Assembly (NCBI GenBank): GCA_029237695.1
Contig: CM055265.1
Location: 105,972,773-106,036,772 of the forward strand
Direction of reading: 5' to 3'
Source: Conchocele bisecta
Taxonomy: Eukaryota > Mollusca > Bivalvia > Lucinida > Thyasiridae
DNA: 64,000 nt
Below, piece by piece: positions 25,045 to 36,569 of the stretch. The notes beneath the pieces are model-generated. The model worked only from the letters and a program-made list of their open reading frames with translations. It was not told the origin of the DNA and ran no database searches. The position numbers and the translations under genes are program-made. How positions within the stretch are numbered: the stretch's first letter is position 1; every line of letters begins with the position of its first letter.

Positions 25045-26330
25045 TTCAATATGTACGTGTATGAGTCTGATCAGGGCTTACACTGTTCATTAATCATTAT
25101 GTAGCCTGTAATTTAGGTAAATAAGTACAGATGACCGATGTACTCGTTATATATATTCTCAGACTGGCGAACTGTTTAACTTAATATTTCGGGCAATATA
25201 CATGTAGCCTAATTCAATGAGGTTTAGTTTAGTTTGCAGTAAATAATTCGCGAAGATTCTGCTTAATTCCCTGGAAATAAAAACAAGACATTTCCATTTA
25301 TTGACAATTTTCACCAATATTAGTTTCGATATTCGGTATAAATCCCGTTAATAGTGTAGACTAACGTAGAGTAACGTAGTCTGACCAAGATTTATAATTC
25401 CCGTGTACGTAAAAAGGGAATTACGTTAATTATTTCTAAACATATCAAATAAAGATGAAATTATATTAAGTATTGAAAGTTGCAATTATCTCAAAGATAA
25501 TCAAATAAGAAAAATTCTATGCTGAAATTACAAATCAGTATGTCAGATGCAATAGGTGTATACTATGATAAGACTGAGCGGATGCAGACCGTATATGCGT
25601 GTATGCTGTTTTCTAATCGATTTTTATAATATGTACATGTACGAGTCTGATCGGGGCTTACACTGTTCATTAATCATTATGCAGCCTGCACTATAGTTAT
25701 GCGGAGAAAACAACCACACAGTGAAACAATTAGTTAAATCACGTAAATAATTACAAATGACCGATGTACTCGTTATATATATTCTCAGGCTAGCGAACTT
25801 TTTTTAAGTTAATATCTCGGGCAATATATATGTAGCCTAATGCAAAACAGCGATTGAAACCAGTGTATACGCAGATCAAGATGCGCATCCGCACATTCTG
25901 AACGGGGTCTACACTGGTTGTACAAATATAGTTCAAGGTTTAGTTTGCAGTAAATAATTCGCGATAATTCTGCTTAATTCCCTGTAAATAAAATCAACAC
26001 ATTTCCATTTATTGACAATTTTATAATTTGTGACACTTTCAACACCAATATTAGTTTCGATAATCGATATAAATCACGTTAATAGTGCCCTGAAATCAAG
26101 AGAAAACTTGCAACGATACAAATATTTACAACCAGTGTAAGTAATCTTGTAAACTAACGTAGTCTGACCAACACTTATAATTTGTGCGTACATGTATAAA
26201 GGGAATTACATTAATTATTTCTAGCCAAATCAAATTAAGATGAAATTATATTAAGTATTGCAAGTTGCAATTATCGAGATAATCAAATGAGACAATGTCT
26301 ATGCTGAAATTACAAATCAGTAGAAAATGT
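25045..26330. repeat. Diverged direct duplication (two copies of ~0.6 kb)
   Basis: TACACTGTTCATTAATCATT at 25079 and 25658, GACCGATGTACTCGTTATAT at 25134 and 25759, and TTTAGTTTGCAGTAAATAAT at 25225 and 25936. The second copy has an insert with ACCAGTGTATACGCAGAT / GGTCTACACTGGT (25859-25918), related to the hairpin at 46384. No gene. 26331-26900 is featureless AT-rich sequence. Confidence 0.75.
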
Positions 26331-27174
26331 TGGTTACTTTGTTCACTAATAATGTTACCGACGACACGGTCATGCCTCGGGCAACATATAAGCTTTTAGA
26401 GTGACCGTAAGCAGGTGCCCGTAAGCAGGTGCCCGTTTCAACGAATATCACGGAAATTGCCGAAGATGTCCATGATGCGCTAATTGGAAAATGAAAACAG
26501 ATGGTGTCATTATTATTATCTAAAAAGGACCAACATAATATTGACTTAGAAACATAATTTTTATATCAATAGATAGAAAAATGAATGAGGTAATTGAAAA
26601 TACCTGTCCATGTTTTGTAACTATTATTATAAAAAGAGATTTTCTCAACGAAAATCGAGAAGAAAAATCACAATTTGCTAAATAAATCATATAAAAACTA
26701 CCGACTATGTTTAAAGCTAAAAAGGACCAAAATATTTTTATTTTAAAAACACGATCGAAACATCATCATAAAGTACAATAATTGAAGTTTAAAATGTGAC
26801 TTGTGCATTTTCAATCGGTTGTGTAGTTTAAAAGTTACGTGAGCAAAGGTAATAGTCTCCTATATAATTCCATATAAAAATCGCCGCTACTGCTGCAGAC
26901 TTTCTACATGTAAGGTGGCCGCGAAAGTTGGATATGTTATGTCGCAAGGACATATTTGATGATTTGATCAGGCTTCCAACGGATGTAGATTTTGGCCGAA
27001 AACTACATATTATATCCAGTAACAATTGGTGAATGTCATTCCAAATCACAGGAGTATTAATTACATACACTAAAATGACACTTGTCATCAAATACTGTAG
27101 TGATAATTGAGAATTTTTCATTTTTTACGTACATGTAGGCAGCATAATGAGAAATATTTTCCGTGATGCGAAGT

Positions 27175-27430
27175 TTTACCGCAAGTTAATGCTAATTTCT
27201 AATGCACTCTATAAATATCACGCAATCTGATGGTCATACATTACAGGTATATCATTGTTGATGAACGGTCACAAATTATTTCAATATGTATTCCTACGCC
27301 AGTAGTAAAGGAGTGCATTAGAAATAGGTTAACCGCATTGTAATTTTGAAATTTGAGGCTATATCAGAAAATGATAGGTCGGAAAATTATTTTCCGACCT
27401 ATCATTTTCTGATATACGCCGCAAATTTGA
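27175..27430. mobile_element. Inverted-repeat element and perfect 26-bp hairpin
   Basis: CTAATTTCTAATGCACTC (27191) pairs with GAGTGCATTAGAAATAGG (27312). Just beyond is a perfect stem at 27361-27415: ATATCAGAAAATGATAGGTC, GGAAAA, loop TTA, then the exact complement. Confidence 0.8.
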
Positions 27431-28168
27431 AAATGACAATACAGTTAACCTTATAGTGATTCCTATTCTTCTCGCTGTATCGAAATATTTAATAAATCAT
27501 ATCCCTGAAATAATTATTCTCCAGGGAGCTGAATGCACTATATGGGCCTTAATGATGCTTAGATGTGGACCATCACCATTAATATTTCCTATATACTAGT
27601 AACATAAACATCTACCACAAATGTTGCTATTCTCTGTTACTTTCATTTTTCGTTTGTATGTTGTGGGACCTATTTTCCCAATAACCTGTACCCATTTGAC
27701 TCTGGATATTCACTAATTAAAATATAGGTTTTATATAAATTAATTAATGTTAAGCAAGATACATTCAATCTCCTATGACCACCCTTGTAGTGGCCCAAAA
27801 TGTCAGCGGCTGGAATTGAAAGCGCATGACAAACATGTTCTGATTTACAAAATACTCCCGAAACATATACTTGAAAATGGTGCAAATGATACATTAACAA
27901 GCCTGCGAAGTAGATTAGTACACCAATTGACCGGTTTCTGCAAGCAAAGAGTGTCTATGGCATACAACATCTGAGTTTTATTCTTTACAGTCCTATATTC
28001 GACTACACCGCGCATGCATATCTGATGATTTACCTCACGTTGCTTAGGTTAAAGTAAACAATGTGACGTAAAACAGAACAAGCCGCCAATGATAACGCCT
28101 ATGGTGAAGTTCTAAGTGAAGTTACTGATGATTGTCCAAGTCCACGAAATAAAATATTTATAAGACTG

Positions 28169-28247
28169 GCCTCTTATCGTAGTATAGATGTCTCACGTCG
28201 ACCGAGCCAAGGTCACATAGTTGACAATTCCGCGGGGCCAACTTGAA
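28169..28247 (-). pseudogene. Copy of the transporter's last ~21 codons
   Basis: The minus strand reads the counterpart of GIVDYATLNLLGRRETY with substitutions and a short deletion (GGAATTGTCAACTATGTGAC, then GGCTCGGTCGACGTGAGAC). It has no acceptor or upstream coding sequence. A duplication relic, not an alternative exon. Confidence 0.7.
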
Positions 28248-28259
28248 CAAATACAGTTT

Positions 28260-28480
28260 TTAACCCTTTCACCCATAAGTAACTGAAATGGAATTTGATA
28301 TGTTAATTTTGCAACCAATCCAATGGTCAGAAAATACTGGTACATTTATGAAAATGGGATGTTTTTGTTCTAAAATATGAAAATTACTTGCAAACTGTGC
28401 AGATCCTTATGAGACGGCTCATCTGGATCTGCACTGTTTGTATAAATCGCTATAGCGGGCTTTCGGGTTCAAAGGGTTAA
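28260..28480. mobile_element. MITE-4 copy
   Basis: TTAACCCTTTCACCCATAAG to GGGTTCAAAGGGTTAA. It interrupts a duplicated segment: the flank GCCAACTTGAACAAATA before it and AGAGATAATGCAACAAA after it are contiguous at 24549-24604. Confidence 0.86.
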
Positions 28481-29028
28481 GAGATAATGCAACAAACGAT
28501 TCGCAGCCTGTTATTTAATATAAATAATTGGCATACATAAGAGTTTGCTTAACAGTTATACGGTCACAGACCACATGCACAAATCTAGTAACATAATAAC
28601 TACTAAAACGCTTTTGTTGGAAAAGGGTCCTGGCTTTCAATCAGAAAAATAGCTTTATTGCTCAGAAGAAAAGGCCACTGCGGCTGTATGAGTAGTGACA
28701 ATATATGTGAAATTAACGCAAGGTTAGCTATATATTAAGACTACTTGTAGGTTGACGAGTTCATGTCGCAAGGACATAGTTGATGACTTGCTCCGGTTTC
28801 CAGCAATTTGGCCGAAAAGTAATTAAAAACAATTATATACAGTAACAGTTGGTGAATTTCATCCAACTCATCTGAATATTAATAATATAAACTAAAATGA
28901 CACTTGTCAGAAAATAATGTAGTGATAATAGAGATTTTTCCATTGTGGTTCATAAAAATGTCGTCCAACGAAGCTTAATGTATTTTGAGCAACATATTCC
29001 ATGATGCAAAGTTTCTCGTTAAGAAAGA

Positions 29029-29333
29029 TAAATTATCCCGTCAACACAGTGCGTATGTGCCGTGAAACAAGGTGCCGTGAAACATTTTTGATATCCTGTC
29101 AATACGACCTAATCACTGCGTATGAATATGTGCGGTGGCTGGTGTTATATTTTTGCATTTTTCAGCCATTTGTAGGTGTTGACGGGATAAATAGAATAGT
29201 AGGTTAGTGCCGTGAATGGGAAAAAATACCTGCGCGTTACGGAAACGGGATGTGCTCGGCATAGCCTCGCCCATCCCGTTTCATGAGCCTTGTCAGATAT
29301 TTTTACCCATTCACAGCACTAACCTACTATTCC
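29029..29333. mobile_element. FB-10, solitary arm, reverse
   Basis: AAATTATCCCGTCAACACAG to CACTAACCTACTATTC, the opposite orientation to 22184. It lacks a partner arm and abuts MITE-2. Confidence 0.82.
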
Positions 29334-29339
29334 AAGGTG

Positions 29340-29639
29340 CATGATCACGTGGTTACAACAACAACAACGTCGCCCACTCCAAAATAAGTATTATTTGATA
29401 TTTTTGATTATTACGTAACGGATTTTGATGAAATATGGCGCAGCAAACGCGTCTTCATGAGCTGCATTTAGTGGCCTAGTGAGTCACGGAGACACGGAAA
29501 TCGGAAAGAGATCACCAAATGCAGCTTAATAAGACGCGTTTGATGCGCCATATTACATCAACATCCGTTACGTAATAAGGACACTATAAAAGAATACGTA
29601 CTTCGGTACTTGTTGTTGTTGTTAGTACCACGTGAGCAT
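29340..29639. mobile_element. MITE-2, second copy
   Basis: Same termini as the 2721 copy (GATCACGTGGTTACAACAAC left, TGTTGTTGTTAGTACCACGTG right) and the same GACGCGT arm blocks, with a shorter loop. It abuts an FB-10 arm that ends at 29333. Confidence 0.83.
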
Positions 29640-29922
29640 ACACCTTGTATTATCTATTTCAATCTCATGTGACCACTAGTAAGCGAAGAGGATTGAAACA
29701 GCCTCACATGAAAACATGTTCACACTTACAAAATAATCCCTAAACATATGCTTGAAAATGATGTAAATGAAGCATTATCATGCCTGTGAAGTAGATTAGT
29801 ACATCAATCAACCCGTGGCTACAAGCAAACAGTGGCTATGGCAAACCATCTGGATTATTTTCTTTACTGAACTACGTTTGTACTACTTACACCGCGCATG
29901 AATATCTGATGATTGAGTGTGG

Positions 29923-30155
29923 TTAACCCTTTCAACACCACGTGCCTGTATATAGGTATTGGTGAACAGTGTAGACACAGATGAGCCGGTTCGTGACGAG
30001 CCGCCTCATCAGGATCTGCACTATTTGCAAGTAATTTTCATATTTTTTAGAACAAAAACACCCCCTTTTCACATTTTGTGACGATTGGACTGGTTGCAAA
30101 ATTAACGTATCAAAATCCATTCCAGTTACATGGTTACCAGGGTTGAAAGGGTTAA
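29923..30155. mobile_element. MITE-4 copy 144 bp beyond the transporter stop codon
   Basis: TTAACCCTTTCAACACCACG to GGTTGAAAGGGTTAA, with the GATGAGCCGG..CCGCCTCATC hairpin. It may lie in the transporter 3' UTR. Confidence 0.85.
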
Positions 30156-30298
30156 ACCTTTACCTCACATTGCTTAGTTTAAATTAAGCATTTGAAGTTA
30201 AACCGACAACGTCGCCAATAATAACGTCCATGGTGAAGTACTAAGGGAAGGTCCTGATGATATTCCAAGTCCATTAATCTATGTATAGGACTAGCCTA

Positions 30299-30454
30299 TT
30301 ATCGTAGTATATATGTCTCCCGTCGACCGAGCAAGTTCAATGTCGCATAGTCGACAATTCCGCGGGGGCGCGGTCTGGGCGTGGCTTTGTACGTGTCCCA
30401 GTACTTCCGTTCGCTGGGGCGCCAGTTCTGCGGCTTCATCAATGTCGATATTCT
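30299..30454 (-). CDS. SLC6 transporter terminal exon, cytosolic C-tail
   Basis: Encodes residues 282-332: RISTLMKPQNWRPSERKYW, then a basic Pro-rich stretch and ...DYATLNLLGRRETYILR, followed by TAA at 30299-30301. The motif of one or two Leu, a Pro and N/DW(G/R)P is the usual start of an SLC6 cytosolic tail. The tail ends in ILR rather than a classical PDZ-binding motif. The acceptor is TTCACTCTTTCAG. Phase 0 in. A degraded copy of the last 21 or so codons with downstream flank is found at about 28169-28247. I could not fix the 3' UTR end; no close canonical poly(A) signal stands out. Confidence 0.87.
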   Translation of the reverse strand, partial: RISTLMKPQNWRPSERKYWDTYKATPRPRPRGIVDYATLNLLGRRETYILR

Positions 30455-30455
30455 C

Positions 30456-31675
30456 TGAAAGAGTGAACATGTGAACAGAGTAATACTTACGGTTCGTCCG
30501 CATGTACGATGAGATAATGCGCTCGCGGATTATCGACCGTGTTTTATGTAATTTATCCCACCCCATACGTGTACCATGTCTGGGTTTCTTAATAAACCGG
30601 GGACAAAACTCGGGAATATGAATGAAGTGGGTTAATTACTTAAAGAAAATAACACATAGTTATCATATTAAGTTTTTGTTAAGCAAATGTCCACGATCGC
30701 AATCATTCATTCAACAAATCAGTTAATTGAAAAGCCTTGCAAATCAGCCATTATTCTGCCCCTTCACTCAATTGATCGAATGACCATCAAACCGCCAACA
30801 GTCCAAACAACCAACCATCCAATCAATCAATATATAAACCAGCTTACACTGAATCAAACGTACTTAATCACTCAACCACAAAATACGAACTGTACCACAG
30901 GGCCAACAAACCAACAGTAGTCCCTGTGTGTTGTCGGTACCATCTGAGCGTATCAATGACTTGAAGGTTCTTCGCTCTACGTAGTATAGCACTCTTAGAA
31001 CGTATGTCTTAACATAGAAAGGAACACAGTGTGACAGTTAATGATGTGTATCGGCCAGTGAGATGGTCACGTGACTGATTGTATGACACGGGCCCGTGCC
31101 GAGCTAAAGTGGTCAGTTCTATGCTCGGCTTTGACAACGGCAACACGTATTTTGAGGCGCTTATAACTATAAATCCACCGGTGATGACTTTAAAAGAATT
31201 AGCGTGAGACATGTACATGTAGTTGCCGTAAATTCCTTCGAATGTTCTAAAATAGAAAGGTAACTAGATTTAATAATAGGGTTGTCGGTAAAATGTAATA
31301 CATGTACGATACAAATAACATGCTGTATGTACATCACAGTATGGACGCTTGCTAATTACACGTAGTTCCAGTGCAAGCCTGGCACACAGCAAAGCGGTGT
31401 TTGTTATATGTGAAGAGTGATCTTAATACTTATTGTACAAATGTGTTTAGACATATACTACTCTTCATCATACAAAGAAAAACACCTACGCCACCGCTTG
31501 CGCTAATCTTAACAATATTTGTCAACTGTTTCAATATACAACGTACTTGAATATTGTGCTTGAAATCAAGCAACTTGATTGGTTGAGCCTGAGTTGTGCT
31601 ACGGGTCAGGCTCAGCCAGTCAAGATGCTGTATTGCGAGTTGAGATTGTCAATAGATGTTCCGAAATGTTGACAT
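30456..31675. other. Transporter last intron, left part
   Basis: No exon found. It contains an AATC/ACCA-rich low-complexity stretch (30710-30915), open only by composition, and AT-rich sequence. Confidence 0.6.
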
Positions 31676-31983
31676 CTGTAGCCGATTTCATCAAAATTGC
31701 AAAGTATACTTATCTAGCAAAGTATACTTTGAGGGAGAAATCATTTATTTTTCCATAAATGCATTATTTCTTATAGAAGTAACGATGGCATATATTTGAC
31801 GATTAAAAGTATGCAGAATTATTATACTGAATTTATTACATTATCACAGTCAAAATGACTGTGATAATGTAATAAATTCAGTATAATAAAAATTAATAAA
31901 TTTATCTTTAAATTGAAAATTTCTCCCTCAAAGTATACTTTTCTAGATAAGTATACTTTGCAAGTTTGATGAAATAGGCTACT
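31676..31983. mobile_element. MITE-6 with perfect central hairpin
   Basis: Terminal repeats of ~60 bp (CTGTAGCCGATTTCATCAAA, TTGCAAAGTATACTTATC; complement at the right, ending GAAATAGGCTACTG). The centre at 31825-31888 is a perfect stem: ATTATACTGAATTTATTACA, TTATCACAG against its complement. It lies in the last transporter intron. Confidence 0.88.
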
Positions 31984-32433
31984 GGGCAAGATTAACGCAG
32001 GTGGCTGTGTACCATCCCAGCCCAGCACCGAGCCAACCAATCACGCATCTAACAAACCTACCAACCAAATCACCCAGTCAATGGCACAGGTTCTTGAAGA
32101 ACGGTTCATATGTCGGTGTTTTATGCATTATTTCGGTATCTCTGGAGGCTTAGGTGCATTGTTACCAACATACATCAGTACGTCATCTCCCGCGAATTAT
32201 ACGTATATGTATAGGTACGGTAATTTACGTTGACAGAAAGTTCGGAACGGTGAATGTGTAAATAATTGACGATTTATGTCGTGTGTAATGCTTGAGCATT
32301 AGTAGTTGCACACACATATGTAAATTACCCAAAATCAACGAAATCCACCCAAATCCACCAAACATACCCACATGACACCAAATTAATGACCATCTGTTCA
32401 AACACCTGTGGTCAATTGTCCAGTTTAACTGAC

Positions 32434-32601
32434 CTCCTTAATGGTGCCCGGTGTCCGTATAACCTCCACCACGGCGACTATAGGTATGGCCACAACGGTT
32501 ACCATGCCGACCAGAATCCCAATAGTAACGGCAAAGTCGGGGTAGGCGGCGCCCTCGTATGTCACGCGCTCATACTTAGCCAGCATAATCACCATGACCA
32601 A
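32434..32601 (-). CDS. SLC6 transporter exon, TM11 end and TM12
   Basis: Encodes residues 226-281: LVMVIMLAKYERVTYEGAAY, PDFAVTIGILVGMVTVVAIP, IVAVVEVIRTPGTIKE. The YE...YPDFA loop and the TM12 helix with a VIRTPGTIKE exit match the SLC6 layout (usually a Y..YP/FP.W loop, then TM12). The acceptor is GCATTTTTCAG; the donor is GAG|GTCAGT, moderate. 168 nt, phase 0 at both ends; 168 nt is a length I recall for this exon elsewhere in the family. Reading past the donor meets TAA after two more codons, so intron retention would give a slightly shorter protein lacking the C-tail. Confidence 0.92.
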
Positions 32602-32739
32602 CTGAAAAATGCAATATAATCATGCCTATAACATGAACAACACACGTCTTAAGTTGCTGAAATTTGATTGGTTTCATTGTAATAGATTTCCAACCATTTG
32701 TACGTTTTTCTTTCATTTCAAAATCATACCAATATGTCT

Positions 32740-32945
32740 TGTATATATCATAGCAATTATTAGTAGTCATCTACGTGAATTATACCAATATAGTATATAT
32801 AGTTATTGTAGTCATCTACGTGAATTATACCAATATGTCTTGTATATATCATAGCAATTATTAGTAGTCATCTACGTGAATTATACCAATATGTCTTGTA
32901 TATATCATAGCAATTATTAGTAGTCATCTACGTGAATTATAGTGA
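32740..32945. repeat. ~56-bp tandem repeat (4 units)
   Basis: TAGTAGTCATCTACGTGAAT recurs at 32760, 32805, 32861 and 32917 with TATACCAATATGTCTTGTAT between. Spacings are 45, 56 and 56 bp. Confidence 0.9.
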
Positions 32946-33052
32946 AATATCTCCCATGGTGTCCGGTTTTGAGATTTTACACTGTATAACGTATATTACA
33001 GCGAACCACTCTACACGGACACCCTGGCAGCCTCCTCGCAGGAGAGATTGCA
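32945..33052. mobile_element. MITE-3, two degraded arms
   Basis: A right arm (CATGGTGTCCGGTTTTGAG to ACACTGTA) is followed within 10 bases by a left arm (TACAGCGAACCACTCTACAC, GGACACCCTGG), so two partial copies lie back to back. Confidence 0.65.
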
Positions 33053-33217
33053 ATGTACTCGATCAATACTTAAGCCAACCAGCTACATATATAGTCACAT
33101 ATACCACGTATGTACACATGTGTAGGTAAGAGTGTGAAGCGTCGTCCTCTTTTCACAGGATGTCCTCTTTTTAGGTTTGAGGCGGCTTTCAGCTGCGCCG
33201 AAAACCTATTTTGTATT

Positions 33218-34543
33218 CGTTGGTTTTTTTTTCTTTTGTTTTTTTTGTTTTTTTTTATTCAGCCGTTCAGTCTACAGCCCAAACCGCTGGTCGGATCGAC
33301 TTCAAATTTTGCATGCCAATTCGGATCAAGTGTGAGTCGAGACTTAGAGATTTTCAGAAATCTCTTAATGCCATTTTCCACGAAACCGGAAGTGACGTCA
33401 TACTTTCTATAACTTCCTTATTTTCCAACCGATTTCAAAAATTCTTTTTCCATTGACATTTGAAGTTGAAAAATGTACATACTTTTCAACGATTTTGCCG
33501 AATTTTTGCCGAATTTCGGCTGATAACGGGTGGTCTTTACAAACGTTTTCCAATTTGTACAGTAATGTCAGCAACATAATTTCTTGCCAGTGTGATAGGG
33601 GAGTGTCAGGCGCATAAAATATGATAATTTTCAGAGCTCTATCTTCTACTTCCGGTTATATTGGATGTCAAAGATGAACGTCTTTTTTTCAAGTTTTCAA
33701 AATAGAGCAAACGGATGTGACGTCAGCTTCGTTATTTATCAATAGATTTCAAAATTTCTTGCTACGGTCGATATTTCAGTCCTTTAGCTAAAACTTTCCC
33801 ACTTTGTGCCCGGCCTATGGTGAAAAACAAACGAAAACTTCACTGGCGGAATATTGCACATATTTAATTTCCGTTTTATTAGGTGTATTTACAAATGGCG
33901 TAAACTGCAATTTAAGGGCGATAACTATCGACAAATAATCATCCGCTGACTTACGGGCTCCCTCCATTTACACCAAACCGCTGGTCGGATCGACTTCAAA
34001 TTTTGCATGCCGATTCGGATCAAGTGTGAACAGAGACTTCAAGAATTCGTTTTGCATTGGAAAGCTGACACAATTCTCTATCTCAGACTCACTGACAGTT
34101 TTCGGCTATCTGCTCAAATAAAAGAGCTATACGCATTTAAAGTTGCATTTAAAGTTGAAAAATGTACATACTTTTCAACGATTTTGCCGAATTTCGGCTG
34201 ATAACGGGTGGTCTTTACAAACGTTTTCCAATTTGTACAGTACTGTCAGCAACATAATTTCTTGCCAGGGTGATAGGGGAGTGTCAGCCGCATGAAAGAT
34301 GATAATTTTCAGAGCTATATCTTGACTACTTACGGCTCTATTCGATGTCAAAGATGAACGTATTTTTTCAAGTTTTCAAAATAGAGCAAACGGGTGTGAC
34401 GTCAGCTTCGTTATATCATTCGATTTCAATTGTTTTTGCTGTAGTCGATATTTCAGTCCTTTAGCTAAAACTTTGGCTGAGGATCGAACCCGGTATCCCT
34501 CGCTCCGAGTCCATCGCTCTACCTCTAAGCTAACCGGCACCAC
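33218..34543 (-). mobile_element. Retroposon-like element with tRNA-like head and duplicated body
   Basis: In minus sense: a tRNA-like head (34543-34474), a body copy (about 34473-33971), a second body copy (about 33830-33277), then an A-rich end (the T-runs 33218-33257). The body copies share AAACCGCTGGTCGGATCGAC at 33283 and 33976 and GATTTTGCCGAATTTCGGCT-type words. This looks like a tRNA-derived SINE or two overlapping retroposons in an intron. The dimer reading is inference. Confidence 0.65.
34474..34543 (-). ncRNA. tRNA-derived sequence (SINE head), not a working tRNA
   Basis: The minus strand has an A-box (TTAGCTTAGAGG) and a B-box (GGTTCGATCC) at tRNA-like spacing, with GTAGAGC between as in a D-arm. 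The 5' GGTGCCGG and the 3' CTCAGCC do not form a 7-bp acceptor stem, so a functional tRNA is unlikely. Confidence 0.7.
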
Positions 34544-34936
34544 ATCGGTGTGATGATGCGAACACAATAATGTTGGACTGTTCATTCTAAAACTTCAGAA
34601 ATTCTTTTTGCAACCAATAGTTTACACCTTGGGCTAAAGCTTAGTTACACATAAAATCAATGTTTGAGGCTCAAACCGTTGATGCAGCTCAAGCTGCTCT
34701 AGTTTATTTTATTTTTAAAGAGGCTCGATTTTGTTGAAACTGCCCAAATGTGTCCTCTTTTTTTTGTCACATTTAGATTTACTAATTTCCTATTTTCTCA
34801 CAATGTGCTGCTCACATCCTTAGTAGGCGAAGAACATCAGTTACCACGTCGTTCTAGTCACGGTGAGATGATATAACAAACGATTGCATTATTTTAGTTG
34901 GAGTACTACAGTAGAGTACAGCATTACAGTTAGTGT

Positions 34937-36569
34937 ACTCACCAGCAGTATGGGTGGGGAGAGGACAAACAAACACAGGCGGAGTATCAGTGGGGCCCGG
35001 TAACCCAGCATTACAGTTAGTGTACTCACCAGCAGTATGAGTGCGGAGAGGACAGACCAACACAGGCGGAGTATCAGTGGGGCCCGGTAACCCAGCATTA
35101 CAGTTAGTGTACTCACCAGCAGTATGAGTGCGGAGAGGACACACCAGCATATGCGGAGTATCAGTGGGGCCCGGTAACCCAGAATTACAGTTAGTGTACT
35201 CACCAGCAGTATGAGTGCGGAGAGGACACACCAGCATATACGGAGTATCAGTGGTGCCCGGTAACACAGCAGTACAGTTAGTGTACTCACCAGCAGTATG
35301 AGTGCGGAGAGGACACACCAGCATATGCGGAGTATCAGTGGGGCCCGGTAACACAGCATTACAGTTAGTGTACTCACCAGCAATATGAGTGTGGAGAGGA
35401 CACACCAGCATATGCGGAGTATCAGTGGGGCCCGGTAACCCAGCAATACAGTTAGAGTACTCACCAGCAATATGAGTGGGGAGAGGACACACCAGCATAT
35501 GCGGAGTATCAGTGGGGCTCGGTAACCAAGCATTGCAGTTAGTGTACTCCTCAGCAGTATGAGTGGGGAGAGGACACACCAACACAGGTGGAGTATCAGT
35601 GGGGCCCGGTATTACAAACTTACAGTCAGTGTACTCGCCAGCAGTATGGGTGGGGAGAGGACACACCAACACAGGTGGTGTATCAGTGGGGCCCGGTAAC
35701 CCAGCATTACAGTTAGTGTACTCACCAGCAGTATGAGTGGGGAGAGGACACACCAACATAGGCGGAGCATCAGTGGGGCCCTGTAACCCAGCATAGTGTA
35801 CTCACCAGTAGTATGAGTGGGGAGAGGACACACCAACACAGACGAAGTATCAGTGGGACCCGGTAACCCAGCATTACAGTTAGTGTACTCACCAGCAGTA
35901 TGAGTGGGGAGAGGACACACCAACATAGGCGGAGTATCAGTGGGGCCCGGTAACCCAGCATTACAGTTAGTGTACTCACCAGCAATATGAGTGGGGAGAG
36001 GACACACCAACATAGGCGGAGTATCAGTGGGGCCCGGTAACCCAGCATTACAGTTAGTGTACTCACCAGCAGTATGAGTGGGGAGAGGACACACCAACAC
36101 AGGCGGTGTATCAGTGGGGCCCGATAACTCAGCATTACAGTTAGTGTACTCACCAGCAGTATGAATGGGGAGAGGACACACCAACACAGGCGGAGTATCG
36201 GTGGGGCCCGATAACCCAGCATTGCAGTTAGTGTACTCACCAGCAGTATGAATGGGGAGAGGACACACTAACACAGGCGGAGTATCAGTGGGGCCGGATA
36301 ACCCAGCATTACAGTTAGTGTACTCACCAGCAGTATGAGTGGGGAGAGGACACACCAACACAGCGGTAAACCAGCATGACAGTTAGTGTACTCACCAGCA
36401 GTATCAGTGGGGAGAGGACACACCAACATAGACGGAGTATCAGTGGGGCCCGGTAACCCAGCATTACAGTTAGTGTACTCACCAGCAGTATGAGTGGGGA
36501 GAAGACACACCAACATAGGCGGAGTATCAGTGGGGCCCGATAACCCAGCATCAGCTCCATATCCTGACT
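34937..36569 (-). repeat. 87-bp tandem array copying TM11 exon edge plus splice donor (19 units)
   Basis: Nineteen head-to-tail units. Each holds about 66 nt of coding sequence (MLGYRAPLILRLCWC, VLSPLILL), the donor GTGAGT and 15 intron bases. Donor-edge bases fall at 36483, 36396, 36328, 36241, 36154, 36067, 35980, 35893, 35806, 35726, 35639, 35552, 35465, 35378, 35291, 35204, 35117, 35030 and 34943. The spacing is exactly 87 except 68 (19-bp deletion) and 80 (7-bp deletion). Seventeen donors keep GTGAGT; the one at 35552 is destroyed (GAGGAG) and the one at 35639 is GCGAGT. Each unit also has CTAAC, a branch-point-like word, just after the donor, but no AG acceptor. Because 87 is 29 codons, long stretches are open in two frames; these open frames are not separate genes. 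Confidence 0.95.

Larger units (their letters stand above)
27660..28960. repeat. Duplicated 3' flank of the transporter, degraded copy
   Basis: 27750-28250 parallels 29660-30365, the true 3' flank and terminal exon. Shared landmarks are ACATATACTTGAAAATG / ACATATGCTTGAAAATG, AGTAGATTAGTAC, TTATCGTAGTAT and GTCGACCGAGC. The later part (28760-28945) also resembles 26930-27120 (ATGTCGCAAGGACAT). So a segment was copied at least twice and then diverged. Confidence 0.72.

Noticed and set aside
31825..31888. MITE stems as microRNA precursors
   Set aside because: The stems are parts of repeated elements with perfect palindromic symmetry; without small-RNA data a miRNA call is not supportable.
34474..34543. 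A functional tRNA gene
   Set aside because: A- and B-boxes are present but the acceptor stem does not pair and the sequence continues into a repeated body, so it is a SINE head.
34854..36361. Minus-strand frames of 200-300 codons with repeats like PTDTPPVLVCPLPTH
   Set aside because: This is the out-of-phase reading of the 87-bp exon-edge array; the transporter frame is the biologically anchored one and the other has no start context or neighbours.
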